In this document: positions 9,242-18,105 of the stretch, one piece after another
Layout of the letters: the number at the start of each line of letters is the position of its first letter
Numbering within the stretch: the first letter of the stretch is position 1
Assembly (NCBI GenBank): GCA_031280615.1
Contig: JAITGO010000021.1
Coordinates: 92,668 to 156,667, forward strand
Direction of reading: 5' to 3'
Source of the DNA: Desulfobulbus sp.
GTDB taxonomy: Bacteria > Desulfobacterota > Desulfobulbia > Desulfobulbales > Desulfobulbaceae
DNA length: 64,000 nt
Position numbers and translations under genes: made by a program
The notes under the pieces: model-generated
Told to the model about the DNA's origin: nothing
What the model saw: only the letters and a program-made list of their open reading frames with translations
Database searches by the model: none

Positions 9242-9347
9242 GATAGCCGGGTCCCGGGCAATAAGGAATCACAAACCCCGTCAGGTCCGGAAGGAAGCAG
9301 CGGTAGTGGCCCTCCTTATGTGTCCGGGGGTGCCCGGCTATCTTTTT
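9242..9347 (+). ncRNA. ffs: Signal recognition particle RNA (4.5S/small SRP RNA)
   Basis: The conserved SRP domain IV signature is plain at 9281-9302 (GTCAGGTCCGGAAGGAAGCA core with the GGAA tetraloop and internal loop). The ends pair in a long hairpin: GATAGCCGGG at 9242-9251 with CCCGGCTATC at 9333-9342, followed by TTTTTT as terminator. The RNA is about 101 nucleotides, the small bacterial hairpin type that binds Ffh for co-translational targeting. It lies just ahead of dnaX, the same order known from Bacillus (scr-dnaX-yaaK-recR). Confidence 0.96.
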
Positions 9348-9399
9348 TCACGGCGAGCGCCAACCTCGTATCCCCGATCCTTGACCGCCGGTATCCGCC

Positions 9400-11364
9400 G
9401 TGTCGTACCTTGTTCTCGCCAGAAAATCGCGCCCGCAGTCCTTCGCCGAAGTCGTGGGCCAGAGACCGGTGGTCCGCACCCTGCAAAACGCCCTTGCCCA
9501 GAACCGGGTTCCCCATGCCCTGATTTTCAGCGGTGTCCGCGGCACCGGCAAAACCACCCTGGCGCGCATCATGGCCAAGGCCCTGAACTGCGAACAGGGG
9601 CCGGCGGCCGAACCGTGCAATGCCTGCCGTTCCTGCCGGGAGATCACCGAAGGGACCAGCATCGATTTGCAGGAAGTGGACGGCGCCTCCAACCGCGGTA
9701 TTCAGGAAATCCGCGAGTTGAAGGAAAAAATCCGCTTCATGCCCACCAACTCGCGCTTCAAGATCATCATCATCGACGAGGTGCACATGTTGACCACCGA
9801 GGCCTTCAACGCCCTGTTGAAGACCTTGGAGGAACCGCCCGGCCACGTCTATTTCATGTTCGCCACTACCGAACTGCACAAGGTGCCGGTGACCATTCTC
9901 TCCCGTTGCCAACGCTACGAACTCAAACGAATCGGCCACCGGGAGCTGGCCACCCACTTCCTGCGCCTTGCTGAAATGGAAGGGGTGCGGATGGAACCCG
10001 CGGCTGTGGAGATGATCGTACGCGAATCGGGCGGCAGTGTCCGGGACGGGCTCAGCCTGCTGGACCAGATCTTCTCCTATTGCGGCCAGGAAGTCCGGAC
10101 CGAAGAGGTGGTCGAGGTTCTCGGCCTGGTGAGCCACCAGTTGGTGGCCGAGGTCGGAGATGCGCTTTTGCGCGGCGATTTGGCCGCGATCTATGCCCTG
10201 CTCGATGCGATGTATGCCCACGGGTCGGACAGCAGACGGTTCAGCAACGATCTCCTGGCCTGGTTTCGCGCCCTGGTGGTCTGCAAGGTCAGCCGGGAAC
10301 CCTACCAGATGCTCGAGGTGAGCGAAGACGAGTTGCAGGAGTTGATGCGGGTTGCAGCGGCGCATTCATTGGAAACCCTGACCGCCCTGTTCAACCTGCT
10401 TCTTGACGGCCTGGAAAAAGCTGCCTTTTCCCAACAGCCGCGGCTGGCCCTGGAGATGGTCTGCATCCGCGCCGTCCAATTCCGGGACGTGGTGCCGGTC
10501 GCCGACCTGATCGCCCGCCTGGACCAGGTGCTGGACAACACGCCCATCGACACCATTTTGCGGCAACCGACTGCTTCTGCGCCCCGGCCAAAGCCGCAAA
10601 CCAGCGCTGCGCCGCCGACCGCGCAACCTGCACCGCCGCTTGCCCCCACCCGCTCCGAGCCATCGTCCTTGCCGGCCAGCAGCCCAGTGGAACCGCCCCC
10701 CCCGCAAGACCAGGCCACAGCAGCAAAGCCGACCATCGCCCCTCCAGCCCAGCCGCTCCCTGCCGAGCGGCCCGTGCCGCCGGAACAGCCACAGCCACCA
10801 CCTCCGACGGAGTCCCAGGCCTCCCCTGCCCCAGCCGCCGCACCGGAAGAACGCCCGACCGTCCAGCCCAAACCGCCTGAGCCGGCGAAAAAACGTATCC
10901 GCCAAAATTGGGATGCATTCCTCAAGTATGTGCGGGAACGGCAGCCCTGGGTCGCCGCCTCCCTGCAGATGGCCGATTCCGTGGACCGCCAGGGTGAGGA
11001 ATTGATCATCCGTTTTGCCGACAGCAGCGATTGCACTCTGTTGAAACAGCGCAATGCCATCAATGACCTGACCGAATTCGTGCTCGATTTCTTCCAAGAA
11101 AACATGCGGATTCGCTACGAAGTCCCCGGTTCCGACGCATGCGCCGTCGATCCGGCCAACGGCCTGGCACCGCTCCAGGAGCGACGGGCCCTGGCCAGCG
11201 ATCCCCTGGTGCTGACCGCGCTCGATGTCTTTACCGGCCAGGTGGCTGAAATCCGTGTCGGCCAGCGGTATCGGGCTACAGCCGCGCCGCAGGCCATCCC
11301 CAAATCCGGCGACGAGCCTCCCATCGGACCGGACGAAGAAGAACGAGACCCCCCGGTGCCCTGA
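9400..11364 (+). CDS. dnaX: DNA polymerase III subunits gamma/tau
   Basis: A 654-residue clamp-loader ATPase starting at GTG. Walker A GVRGTGKT is at residues 45-52. The zinc-binding cysteines are Cys64, Cys73, Cys76 and Cys79. Walker B IIIIDEVH is at about 122-129, then TTEL and the SRC motif. After domain III there is a long Pro/Ala/Gln-rich linker (about residues 390-510), then a tau-like C-terminal domain. A run of six A at about 10889-10894 follows the linker, but neither shifted frame stops nearby, so I see no support for a programmed frameshift making a short gamma form. SRP RNA lies upstream; ybaB and recR lie downstream. Confidence 0.96.
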   Translation: MSYLVLARKSRPQSFAEVVGQRPVVRTLQNALAQNRVPHALIFSGVRGTGKTTLARIMAKALNCEQGPAAEPCNACRSCREITEGTSIDLQEVDGASNRGIQEIRELKEKIRFMPTNSRFKIIIIDEVHMLTTEAFNALLKTLEEPPGHVYFMFATTELHKVPVTILSRCQRYELKRIGHRELATHFLRLAEMEGVRMEPAAVEMIVRESGGSVRDGLSLLDQIFSYCGQEVRTEEVVEVLGLVSHQLVAEVGDALLRGDLAAIYALLDAMYAHGSDSRRFSNDLLAWFRALVVCKVSREPYQMLEVSEDELQELMRVAAAHSLETLTALFNLLLDGLEKAAFSQQPRLALEMVCIRAVQFRDVVPVADLIARLDQVLDNTPIDTILRQPTASAPRPKPQTSAAPPTAQPAPPLAPTRSEPSSLPASSPVEPPPPQDQATAAKPTIAPPAQPLPAERPVPPEQPQPPPPTESQASPAPAAAPEERPTVQPKPPEPAKKRIRQNWDAFLKYVRERQPWVAASLQMADSVDRQGEELIIRFADSSDCTLLKQRNAINDLTEFVLDFFQENMRIRYEVPGSDACAVDPANGLAPLQERRALASDPLVLTALDVFTGQVAEIRVGQRYRATAAPQAIPKSGDEPPIGPDEEERDPPVP

Positions 11365-11400
11365 CCGTTGGGCCCTCACATCAACCCGCATAGGTTTATC

Positions 11401-11709
11401 ATGAATATCAACGAATTGATGAAGCAAGCCCAGCAATTCCAGGAAAAATTGGCCACCGTGCAAAGCGATCTCGGCAACCAGCAGGTTTCCGGCTCCGCCG
11501 GGGCCGGCATGGTGGTGGCCACTCTCAACGGCCGGGGAAAGTTGCTCGGGATAGCCATTGAAAAGGCCCTGGTCCAGCCGGATAATGTCGAGATGCTTCA
11601 GGATCTGGTGGTTTCGGCGGTCAACGACGGGTTGAACAAGGCCAAGGAATTGGGCAAATCGGAGATGTCGCGCCTGACCGGCGGCTTCAATATTCCCGGA
11701 CTGTTCTGA
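11401..11709 (+). CDS. ybaB: YbaB/EbfC family nucleoid-associated protein
   Basis: A 102-residue DNA-binding protein of the YbaB/EbfC family, which forms homodimers with a tweezer-like shape. It begins MNINELMKQAQQFQEK, has the VSGSAGAGMVVATLNGRG core, and ends in a Gly/Phe-rich tail (LTGGFNIPGLF). The ATG at 11401 is chosen over an in-frame start at 11368 because it matches the family N-terminus. It sits between dnaX and recR, as in many bacteria, and its stop is one base from the recR start. Confidence 0.93.
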   Translation: MNINELMKQAQQFQEKLATVQSDLGNQQVSGSAGAGMVVATLNGRGKLLGIAIEKALVQPDNVEMLQDLVVSAVNDGLNKAKELGKSEMSRLTGGFNIPGLF

Positions 11710-11710
11710 G

Positions 11711-12322
11711 ATGCAGGTGATCCCACCGGCCCTGGAGCGGCTGATCGGCGACTTGACCAAGCTGCCCGGTATCGGCCGCAAGTCCGCCACCCGCCTGGCC
11801 CTGTACATCCTGCGCCGGCCGGCCGTCGATGCCAGGAACCTGGCCGACGACCTGCTGGCCCTGCACGAGGCCATCCGCCTCTGCCGCCACTGCTTCACCT
11901 TTTCCGAAACCGATCCCTGCGCCATTTGCGGCGACCCCAGCCGCACCCCCCGGCTGGTGTGCGTGGTTGAGGAGCCCGGCGACCAAATCGCCATTGAAAG
12001 AACCGGCGCCTTTCGCGGCGTCTACCACATCCTGCACGGGGTGATCGCCCCCATGGACGGCATCGGACCGGCGGAATTGAAAATTCGCGAACTGCGGCAG
12101 CGGGTTGCCTCCGGCCGGGTCGACGAGGTACTGCTCGCCACCAGTTCGACCGTGCCGGGAGAGGCCACCGCCTCGTACCTTGCCGAACTGCTCAAGGATA
12201 GCCACGTCCGAATCAGCCGCCTGGCCTGCGGCATTCCCATGGGCATGGATATCAAATACGCCGACGAACATACCCTGGCCAAGGCCATCGAATCCCGCCA
12301 ACCGCTCAAACCGCTTGTCTGA
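11711..12322 (+). CDS. recR: Recombination mediator protein RecR
   Basis: A 203-residue RecFOR-pathway protein. It has an N-terminal helix-hairpin-helix (LTKLPGIGRKSATRLALYIL), a C4 zinc finger (Cys58, Cys61, Cys70, Cys73), then a Toprim domain beginning at LVCVVEEPGD with the DEVLLATSSTVPGEATA segment. The start ATG lies one base after the ybaB stop, so translation is probably coupled. Length and all motifs are normal. Confidence 0.96.
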   Translation: MQVIPPALERLIGDLTKLPGIGRKSATRLALYILRRPAVDARNLADDLLALHEAIRLCRHCFTFSETDPCAICGDPSRTPRLVCVVEEPGDQIAIERTGAFRGVYHILHGVIAPMDGIGPAELKIRELRQRVASGRVDEVLLATSSTVPGEATASYLAELLKDSHVRISRLACGIPMGMDIKYADEHTLAKAIESRQPLKPLV

Positions 12323-12628
12323 CTGTCTTCACTTGCTACCGGTGCCGTCATCGGCCGGCCGCAACGTTTCCTCCCGGCCCCTTGCCGTGGCAACCGGCAT
12401 TATTTTGTTTGAAACGTTGACCTTTTTCCAATTGTCGCGTACAAATTTTTCGTATGGCGTCGTTTTTCAGAGCCAATAATTCCGGTGGCGGCGCATGGTC
12501 CCGTCCCATTGTTCCTTGCGTCCATTGCCTCAGGCCGGCGTGATTCGCGGCCGCAACGGCACTCGGTTCGCCGCCCTTTATCGGCATGCGCCGGCCGGCG
12601 ATGCCTGAACATCAGCAAGGAGATCGCG
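12323..12628. other. Intergenic region before the macrodomain gene
   Basis: No gene is called. A frame open from 12485 is only the upstream extension of the macrodomain frame. A promoter candidate is listed separately at 12417-12445. Confidence 0.5.
12417..12445 (+). promoter_or_regulatory. Candidate sigma-70 promoter for macrodomain gene cluster
   Basis: TTGACC (12417-12422), a 17-base spacer and TACAAA (12440-12445). Spacing is ideal and both boxes are one or two bases from consensus. It would start transcription about 180 bases before the macrodomain gene. Confidence 0.5.
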
Positions 12629-13138
12629 ATGATTCATCTGGTCGAAACCGATATTACCACCATGCAGGTCGATGCCATCGTCAACGCCGCCAATGAGACG
12701 CTTTTGGGCGGCGGCGGGGTCGACGGCGCCATTCATAGGGCCGCCGGTCCGGAACTGCTGGAGGAATGCCGGGGCATCGGCGGCTGTCCGACCGGGCAGG
12801 CCGTGCTTACCAAGGGATACAACCTGCCGGCCAAGTTCGTGATCCATACCGTGGGCCCCATTTGGCAAGGCGGCCACCAAAACGAGCCGGCGCTGCTGGC
12901 CAATTGCTACCGCCGGTGCCTGGAACTGGCCCTCCAACACGATATTCAATCCATAGCCTTCCCGGCGATCAGCTGCGGCTCCTACGGTTTCCCCCTGGAC
13001 GAAGCCGCCGACATCGCCGTGGATACCATCCAGTCCTTTTTGAACCGCAACGGCAAACCAAAGGACGTCTACATCGTCTGTTTCCAGCCGGGCGCCAAAT
13101 TCGCCTTTGCCCAGGCCATTCGCGGGCTGGAAGAATAA
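12629..13138 (+). CDS. Macrodomain protein (O-acetyl-ADP-ribose deacetylase-like)
   Basis: A 169-residue stand-alone macrodomain of the MacroD/YmdB type. It shows the two classical signatures: [20 protein letters not shown] near the N-terminus (Asn and Gly-rich loops that hold ADP-ribose) and the [15 protein letters not shown] loop. Family members hydrolyse O-acetyl-ADP-ribose or mono-ADP-ribosyl esters. The start follows AAGGAGATCGCG. It is followed on the same strand by a hydantoinase-type ATPase (114 bases) and a histone-deacetylase-like protein. The link with the deacylase is suggestive because both act on acetyl or ADP-ribose adducts, but it is unproven. Confidence 0.93.
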   Translation: MIHLVETDITTMQVDAIVNAANETLLGGGGVDGAIHRAAGPELLEECRGIGGCPTGQAVLTKGYNLPAKFVIHTVGPIWQGGHQNEPALLANCYRRCLELALQHDIQSIAFPAISCGSYGFPLDEAADIAVDTIQSFLNRNGKPKDVYIVCFQPGAKFAFAQAIRGLEE

Positions 13139-13252
13139 GATTGACGCCTCAATGATTGCATCGCAGTTACAAGGCAATCGGCTGACCGATCGGCAGGTTG
13201 CGGTTTTCGCCCAACCTGATCGCGCCTTTTTCCCTCCAGGCAAGGAGTTGCC

Positions 13253-14947
13253 ATGCGCATAGGAATCGATATCGGCGGCACCCACACCGATGGGGTGCTC
13301 CTCGACGGCAACCGGCTGGTGGCTGCGGCCAAGGTTCCGACCCATCACGACAACCTGCTGGAATCGATCAACCAGGTTTTGCAGGCAATCCTGGTCGGCC
13401 AGGATCCGGTCCGGGTACAGACCCTCAACCTGAGCACCACCCTGACCACCAACGCCATCGTCACCGGCAAGACCGAACCGGTGGGCATGCTGGTGTCGGC
13501 CGGGCCCGGCATCGCCCCGAATCATTACCGCATCGGCGACCATTACCACCTCGTGTACGGCAGCCTCGATCATCTGGGCACCGAAACCTCGGCAGTGGAC
13601 GAACAGGATCTGGAAGAAGCCGTTGCCGCCTGCCGCGACCAGGGGGTGAAATGCTTTGGCGTGGCCTCCAAATTCTCGCCGCGCAATCCGGCCCATGAAA
13701 ACCTAATGATCGAAGCCCTGGCCGGCCATGCGGACTTCATTTCCTGCGGCCATCTGCTTTCCGGCCAACTCAACTTCGGCCGCCGGATTCATACCCTGTA
13801 CTACAACTCCGCGGTCTGGCGCACCTTCCGCGCCTTTGCCGCCGCCCTGGCCGCCAGTCTCAAGGGGTTCCAGCTCCAGGCCGAGGTCAACATCCTCAAG
13901 GCCGACGGCGGCACCATGCCGCTGGCCCGAGCCCTGGAAATGCCGGTGCAATCGATTTTCTCCGGTCCCGCAGCCTCGGTCATGGGCATTCTCGCCACCA
14001 CCCGGACGGACCAGGATTTAATCGTACTCGACATCGGCGGCACCACCACCGATATCGCCGTCTTTGCCGGCGGCCAGCCGCTGCTGGAACGGGAAGGCAT
14101 CGCCATCGAGAAGCGCCCCACCCTGGTGCGGGCCATCCGGGTCGAGTCGATCGGCATCGGCGGCGATTCCCTCATCCGGGTTGATGAAGGACGGGTCACT
14201 GTCGGCCCGCAGCGGATCGGACCCTGCATGGCGACCGGCGGTCCGGCCCCAAGCCTGATGGATGCATTCAATATCGCGGGCATGGCGGCCTTTGGCGATG
14301 TCGACCGCTCCCGCCAAGGCCTGGCCGCACTGGCAGCCGAGCATCGACTGGTGCCGGAACAGTTGGCCCAGGCCGCGATCGAGGCGGCGCTCGACACCTT
14401 GGCCGCAAAAATCAACGCTCTGGTCGGGGAGATCAACACCAAGCCGGTCTACACCATCCACGAAATTCTGACCGACCGCGAGATCGTCCCGGCCCGGCTG
14501 ATCGCCATCGGCGGACCGGCAGCGGTGTTCAAGCAACTGTTGGCCGACCGTCTGGGCCTGGAGGTGAACGTACCGCCGCTGTACGAGGTGGCCAACGCCA
14601 TTGGCGCGGCCCTGACCCGAACCACCAGCCACCTCAGCCTGACCGTCGATACCGCTCGCGGCCGCCTGTCCGTGCCGATGCTCGGCATCTTCCGGCCGAT
14701 CGCCCGGGGATATACTCTCCAGGAAGCCACCGCCGAAGCCCAAAAGCTGCTGGCCGCCGATTTGAACCAGGCCGGCGTAGGTATGCCGGCCGACGAAATC
14801 CAGATCACCCAGGCCGACGCCTTCAACATGGTGGATGGCGGCTACACCAGCGGCAAGAACATCCGGGTCGAGGCCCAGGTGCGGCCGGCCGTGGTCGGAC
14901 GGCTGGAAGACGGCGCCGCAGCCATCCGGATCGCCGGCCCGGCCTGA
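13253..14947 (+). CDS. Hydantoinase/oxoprolinase family protein (HyuA-like ATPase)
   Basis: A 564-residue protein of the ASKHA-type hydantoinase A/oxoprolinase family. The N-terminal phosphate-binding loop is IGIDIGGTHTDGVLLDG, a second one is DIGGTTTDIAVFAGG at about residues 260-275, and SGPAASVMG lies just before it. These enzymes use ATP to open cyclic amides such as hydantoins or 5-oxoproline, usually with a separate HyuB subunit. No HyuB is encoded here and this protein is single-domain, so its substrate is unknown. The start follows CAAGGAGTTGCC. It lies between the macrodomain and deacylase genes. Confidence 0.85.
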   Translation: MRIGIDIGGTHTDGVLLDGNRLVAAAKVPTHHDNLLESINQVLQAILVGQDPVRVQTLNLSTTLTTNAIVTGKTEPVGMLVSAGPGIAPNHYRIGDHYHLVYGSLDHLGTETSAVDEQDLEEAVAACRDQGVKCFGVASKFSPRNPAHENLMIEALAGHADFISCGHLLSGQLNFGRRIHTLYYNSAVWRTFRAFAAALAASLKGFQLQAEVNILKADGGTMPLARALEMPVQSIFSGPAASVMGILATTRTDQDLIVLDIGGTTTDIAVFAGGQPLLEREGIAIEKRPTLVRAIRVESIGIGGDSLIRVDEGRVTVGPQRIGPCMATGGPAPSLMDAFNIAGMAAFGDVDRSRQGLAALAAEHRLVPEQLAQAAIEAALDTLAAKINALVGEINTKPVYTIHEILTDREIVPARLIAIGGPAAVFKQLLADRLGLEVNVPPLYEVANAIGAALTRTTSHLSLTVDTARGRLSVPMLGIFRPIARGYTLQEATAEAQKLLAADLNQAGVGMPADEIQITQADAFNMVDGGYTSGKNIRVEAQVRPAVVGRLEDGAAAIRIAGPA

Positions 14948-14990
14948 ATTCGCCCTTGCCCCGCCATTTCCCTAGCACCCAGGTCACTCC

Positions 14991-16301
14991 ATGCTGAAAG
15001 CCACCACCCCACTTGGCGTCATCTTCTTCCCGGCCTTTGACTGGGCCATCTCGCCCACTCACCCCGAACGGGAGGAGCGTCTGCTCTACACCCAGGATCA
15101 ATTCCGGGAAGAAGGCCTGTTCGACATCGAGGGCATCAGCGAGCACCGCCCCTTGCTCGCCACCGATCAGGACATCATGCGTGCCCATTTCTGCTTTCCT
15201 TCCGTGGAGGCGATCTGCACCGAATCGCACCGCATTTCTGCCGGCGGCGCCATCCAAGCCGCCCGGCTGGTCCTCGAACGGGAAACCCGGCGCGCCTTTG
15301 CCCTGGTCCGCCCGCCCGGCCACCACGCCATGAAGGTGGTGCACGGCAACCGCGGTTTCTGCAACATCAACATCGAGGCGGTGATGATCGAGTGGATTCG
15401 CGAGCACTACGGCCGCAAGCGGATCGCCATCGTCGACACCGACTGCCACCACGGCGACGGTACCCAGGATGTGTATTGGCACGATCCGGACGTGCTGTTC
15501 ATCTCCCTCCACCAGGACGGCCGCACCCTCTATCCCGGCTCCGGCTTCCCCTACGAAAACGGCGGCCCCCACGCCTTGGGCAAGACCGTCAACCTGCCCC
15601 TGCCGCCGCAAACCTCGGACAATGGCTACCTGTATGCGATCGAACAGGTGGTGCTGCCGATTCTGGCCGATTTCAAACCGGATTTGATCATCAACTCCGC
15701 CGGGCAGGACAACCACTATTCCGACCCGATCACCAACATGCAGTTCTCGGCCCAGGGGTACGCCCGCCTCAACGAGCTGCTCAAACCGGACATCGCGGTG
15801 CTGGAGGGCGGCTATTCGATCAAGGGCGCCCTGCCCTACGTCAACCTGGGCATCTGCCTGGCCATGGCCGGCTGCGACTACTCGGGGATTCGCGAGCCGG
15901 ATTACAACCGCGCCGCCCTGCGCGAATCGCCCGAAATCATGGAAACCATCAAGCAGACCTGCGCCTACGTGCTGGACAGCTACTTCCATCCCCCCATGGG
16001 CGACTTCGAAAAACAGGGCGAGTATTTCATCCGTGAACGCAAGATTTATTACGATACCGACGGCATTCTGGAGAAACAGCGGGAGGAATTGAAAGACTGC
16101 GACCAGTGCCGCGGCCTGCGGCTGATCAAAACCGGCTCCAGCCACCTGCTACCTTGCCTCGGGGTCGAGTTGCCCATCGACTGCTGTCCGACCTGCGAGC
16201 GCGAAGGACACGAAGCCTTTGCCCGCTCCGGCAAGGAATTCTTGATTTCCCAGTTACTCGACCAGAAAAACAAGCAATTCCGCTATCTCGCCAAGGAGTG
16301 A
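14991..16301 (+). CDS. Histone deacetylase-like (HDAC/AcuC superfamily) deacylase with C-terminal Cys extension
   Basis: A 436-residue arginase/deacetylase-fold zinc hydrolase. It shows RPPGHHA with His111 and His112, the zinc ligands Asp151 and His153 in DTDCHHGDG, Asp240 in SAGQD, and the LEGGY motif carrying the usual transition-state tyrosine. The catalytic set therefore looks complete. After about residue 345 there is an extra C-terminal region with CDQC and CCPTC pairs, which could form a zinc ribbon and is not part of the standard fold. Bacterial relatives act on acetylpolyamines, acetoin-linked proteins or other acylamides, and the substrate here is open. It is the third gene of a co-directional set with a macrodomain and a HyuA-like protein. 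Confidence 0.88.
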   Translation: MLKATTPLGVIFFPAFDWAISPTHPEREERLLYTQDQFREEGLFDIEGISEHRPLLATDQDIMRAHFCFPSVEAICTESHRISAGGAIQAARLVLERETRRAFALVRPPGHHAMKVVHGNRGFCNINIEAVMIEWIREHYGRKRIAIVDTDCHHGDGTQDVYWHDPDVLFISLHQDGRTLYPGSGFPYENGGPHALGKTVNLPLPPQTSDNGYLYAIEQVVLPILADFKPDLIINSAGQDNHYSDPITNMQFSAQGYARLNELLKPDIAVLEGGYSIKGALPYVNLGICLAMAGCDYSGIREPDYNRAALRESPEIMETIKQTCAYVLDSYFHPPMGDFEKQGEYFIRERKIYYDTDGILEKQREELKDCDQCRGLRLIKTGSSHLLPCLGVELPIDCCPTCEREGHEAFARSGKEFLISQLLDQKNKQFRYLAKE

Positions 16302-16394
16302 GGCATGACAAACCGTGTCGCCCATTGTTGGTTGTCACTTTTCGCTCCATTGGCGACAATGCCATGAACCCGATTGAACGCTGAAGCACCCGCC

Positions 16395-17960
16395 ATGTCG
16401 AAACCCCAGGACGAAGCCCTGCACCACATTCTCACCTCGGCCCAGTTGCCGACCCTGCTGACCATGGCGGTCCGGCTGCTGGAGCTGACCAGCAAGGAAG
16501 ACGTCGCCCTGGCCGACATTGTCGACTGTATCGCCCAGGACATGGCACTTTCCGCCAAGATTCTCAAGGTCGCCAATTCCTCCTTCTACAACTTCCAGCA
16601 GCAGATCACCACGGTCAGCCAGGCCGTGACCCTACTCGGCATCAATGCGGTGCGGAGCCTGGTGTTGAACTTCACCTTTCTCTCTCTCGACAAACAGCCC
16701 GAAAACAGCCTGTTCAACCTCGAGATGTTCTGGGAACGTTCCCTGGTGGGCGCCACTGCAGCTAAAATGCTTGCCACCCATGTCCCCGAGGTCGATCCCG
16801 ACACCCTGTTCACCATTGGCCTTCTTCAGAACATCGGTCAGTTGATTTTCGCCCTCACCATGCCGACCCGCTACAACACCGTCCTCGAACAACTGGCGAC
16901 CGGCGACCGGGATGTCGACGAAACGGAATTGGAGGAGGAAGTGCTGGCCCTGTCCCACACCGACCTGGGAGCAGAGGTGGCCAAGGCCTGGGGCCTGCCG
17001 TCCGCCATCATGGCGGCAATCCGCCACCACCACGCTCCTGACACCTATGCCGGCAACGACCCGTATGAGCGAAAGATCGTCAACATTGTCTTTCTGTCCA
17101 ATCTGGTCACCAAGATTTTCTACGCCTACGACCCGCAGCGCCTTTACCAGCAGCTCCACGATCAGGCCGACCGCCTGTTCGGACTGAACGATCCGACGCT
17201 CAAGAACTTTCTCGCCATCATCCACAGCGAAATAGCCCGCTCAGCCCATTTTTTCGAAGTACCCATCAACTCGGTGCGACCGGTTCCGGAAATCATCCAG
17301 GAAGCCAACATCCGGCTCAGCATGCTCCATCACAGCTACGAGGAGATGCACCGAGAATTGATCCGGGCCAAGCAGGAACTGGAGGCCATCCGCAAGCAGT
17401 TGACCGAGAAAAACCTGCTGCTGGAGCGGCTGGTCAACATCGACGGACTCACCGAAATCTACAATCATAGATACTTCCAAACCTTTTTGAGTTCGGAAAT
17501 CAACCGGGCCATCAGCAAGCACGGCTCCCTGTCGATCATCCTGGCCGATATTGATTATTTCAAGCAATTCAACGACGACTATGGCCATCAAACCGGCGAT
17601 TTCATTCTCAAGGAACTATGCGTGGTGGCCAAGAAAGCCATCCGTCAATACGATCTGATGGCCCGTTACGGTGGCGAAGAATTCGTTTTTGTCCTGCCGG
17701 AAACCTCGTGCGATACAGCCATGATCGTGGCGCACCGCCTCTGCCATGCCATCGCCGAGAACGATTTTACCGACGGATATCGGCATTTCCGGGTCACGGT
17801 CAGTCTCGGGGTGGCCAGTGCCGCGCCGGTGAGCACCGGATTCGACCAAAACGAATTCATCGCCCAGGCCGACCGGGCCCTGTACAAGGCCAAGCATTTG
17901 GGCAGGAACCAAGCGGTGCTGCACCAACTCGCCCCCCCATCGGATCCCCTTGGCCTATGA
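16395..17960 (+). CDS. HDOD domain - GGDEF diguanylate cyclase
   Basis: About 521 residues from the ATG at 16395; a TTG 21 bases earlier is possible. The N-terminal HDOD domain (about residues 10-240) starts at SAQLPTLLTMAVRLLELTSK and contains ILKVANSSFYN and AIRHHHAPD. A coiled-coil linker (about 305-345) leads into a GGDEF domain with DIDYFKQFNDDYGH and an intact active-site motif, RYGGEEFVFVLPE, so it should make c-di-GMP. HDOD domains are thought to be protein-interaction or output modules of signalling pathways. No membrane segment is present, so it is cytoplasmic. It follows the deacylase gene by 93 bases and could be its co-transcribed regulator. Confidence 0.93.
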   Translation: MSKPQDEALHHILTSAQLPTLLTMAVRLLELTSKEDVALADIVDCIAQDMALSAKILKVANSSFYNFQQQITTVSQAVTLLGINAVRSLVLNFTFLSLDKQPENSLFNLEMFWERSLVGATAAKMLATHVPEVDPDTLFTIGLLQNIGQLIFALTMPTRYNTVLEQLATGDRDVDETELEEEVLALSHTDLGAEVAKAWGLPSAIMAAIRHHHAPDTYAGNDPYERKIVNIVFLSNLVTKIFYAYDPQRLYQQLHDQADRLFGLNDPTLKNFLAIIHSEIARSAHFFEVPINSVRPVPEIIQEANIRLSMLHHSYEEMHRELIRAKQELEAIRKQLTEKNLLLERLVNIDGLTEIYNHRYFQTFLSSEINRAISKHGSLSIILADIDYFKQFNDDYGHQTGDFILKELCVVAKKAIRQYDLMARYGGEEFVFVLPETSCDTAMIVAHRLCHAIAENDFTDGYRHFRVTVSLGVASAAPVSTGFDQNEFIAQADRALYKAKHLGRNQAVLHQLAPPSDPLGL

Positions 17961-18105
17961 GCCCAAAGCGGCGCGGGTAAGAAGGGCCGCTTGCGCCTGC
18001 TGGCTGCGGTGTGGCCTCCAGTCCTGCCGCAACCAACCCGGCTTACCATTGTCGCCGCCTTCGCTCCGCAAAAACCACTAACCGTCCTCTTTTTCGAACC
18101 GTCTT

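Noticed and set aside
10880..11005. Possible dnaX programmed frameshift at a run of six A
   Set aside because: The codon phase does not give the X-XXY-YYZ slippery pattern, and neither shifted frame meets a stop close by as a gamma-type product would need.
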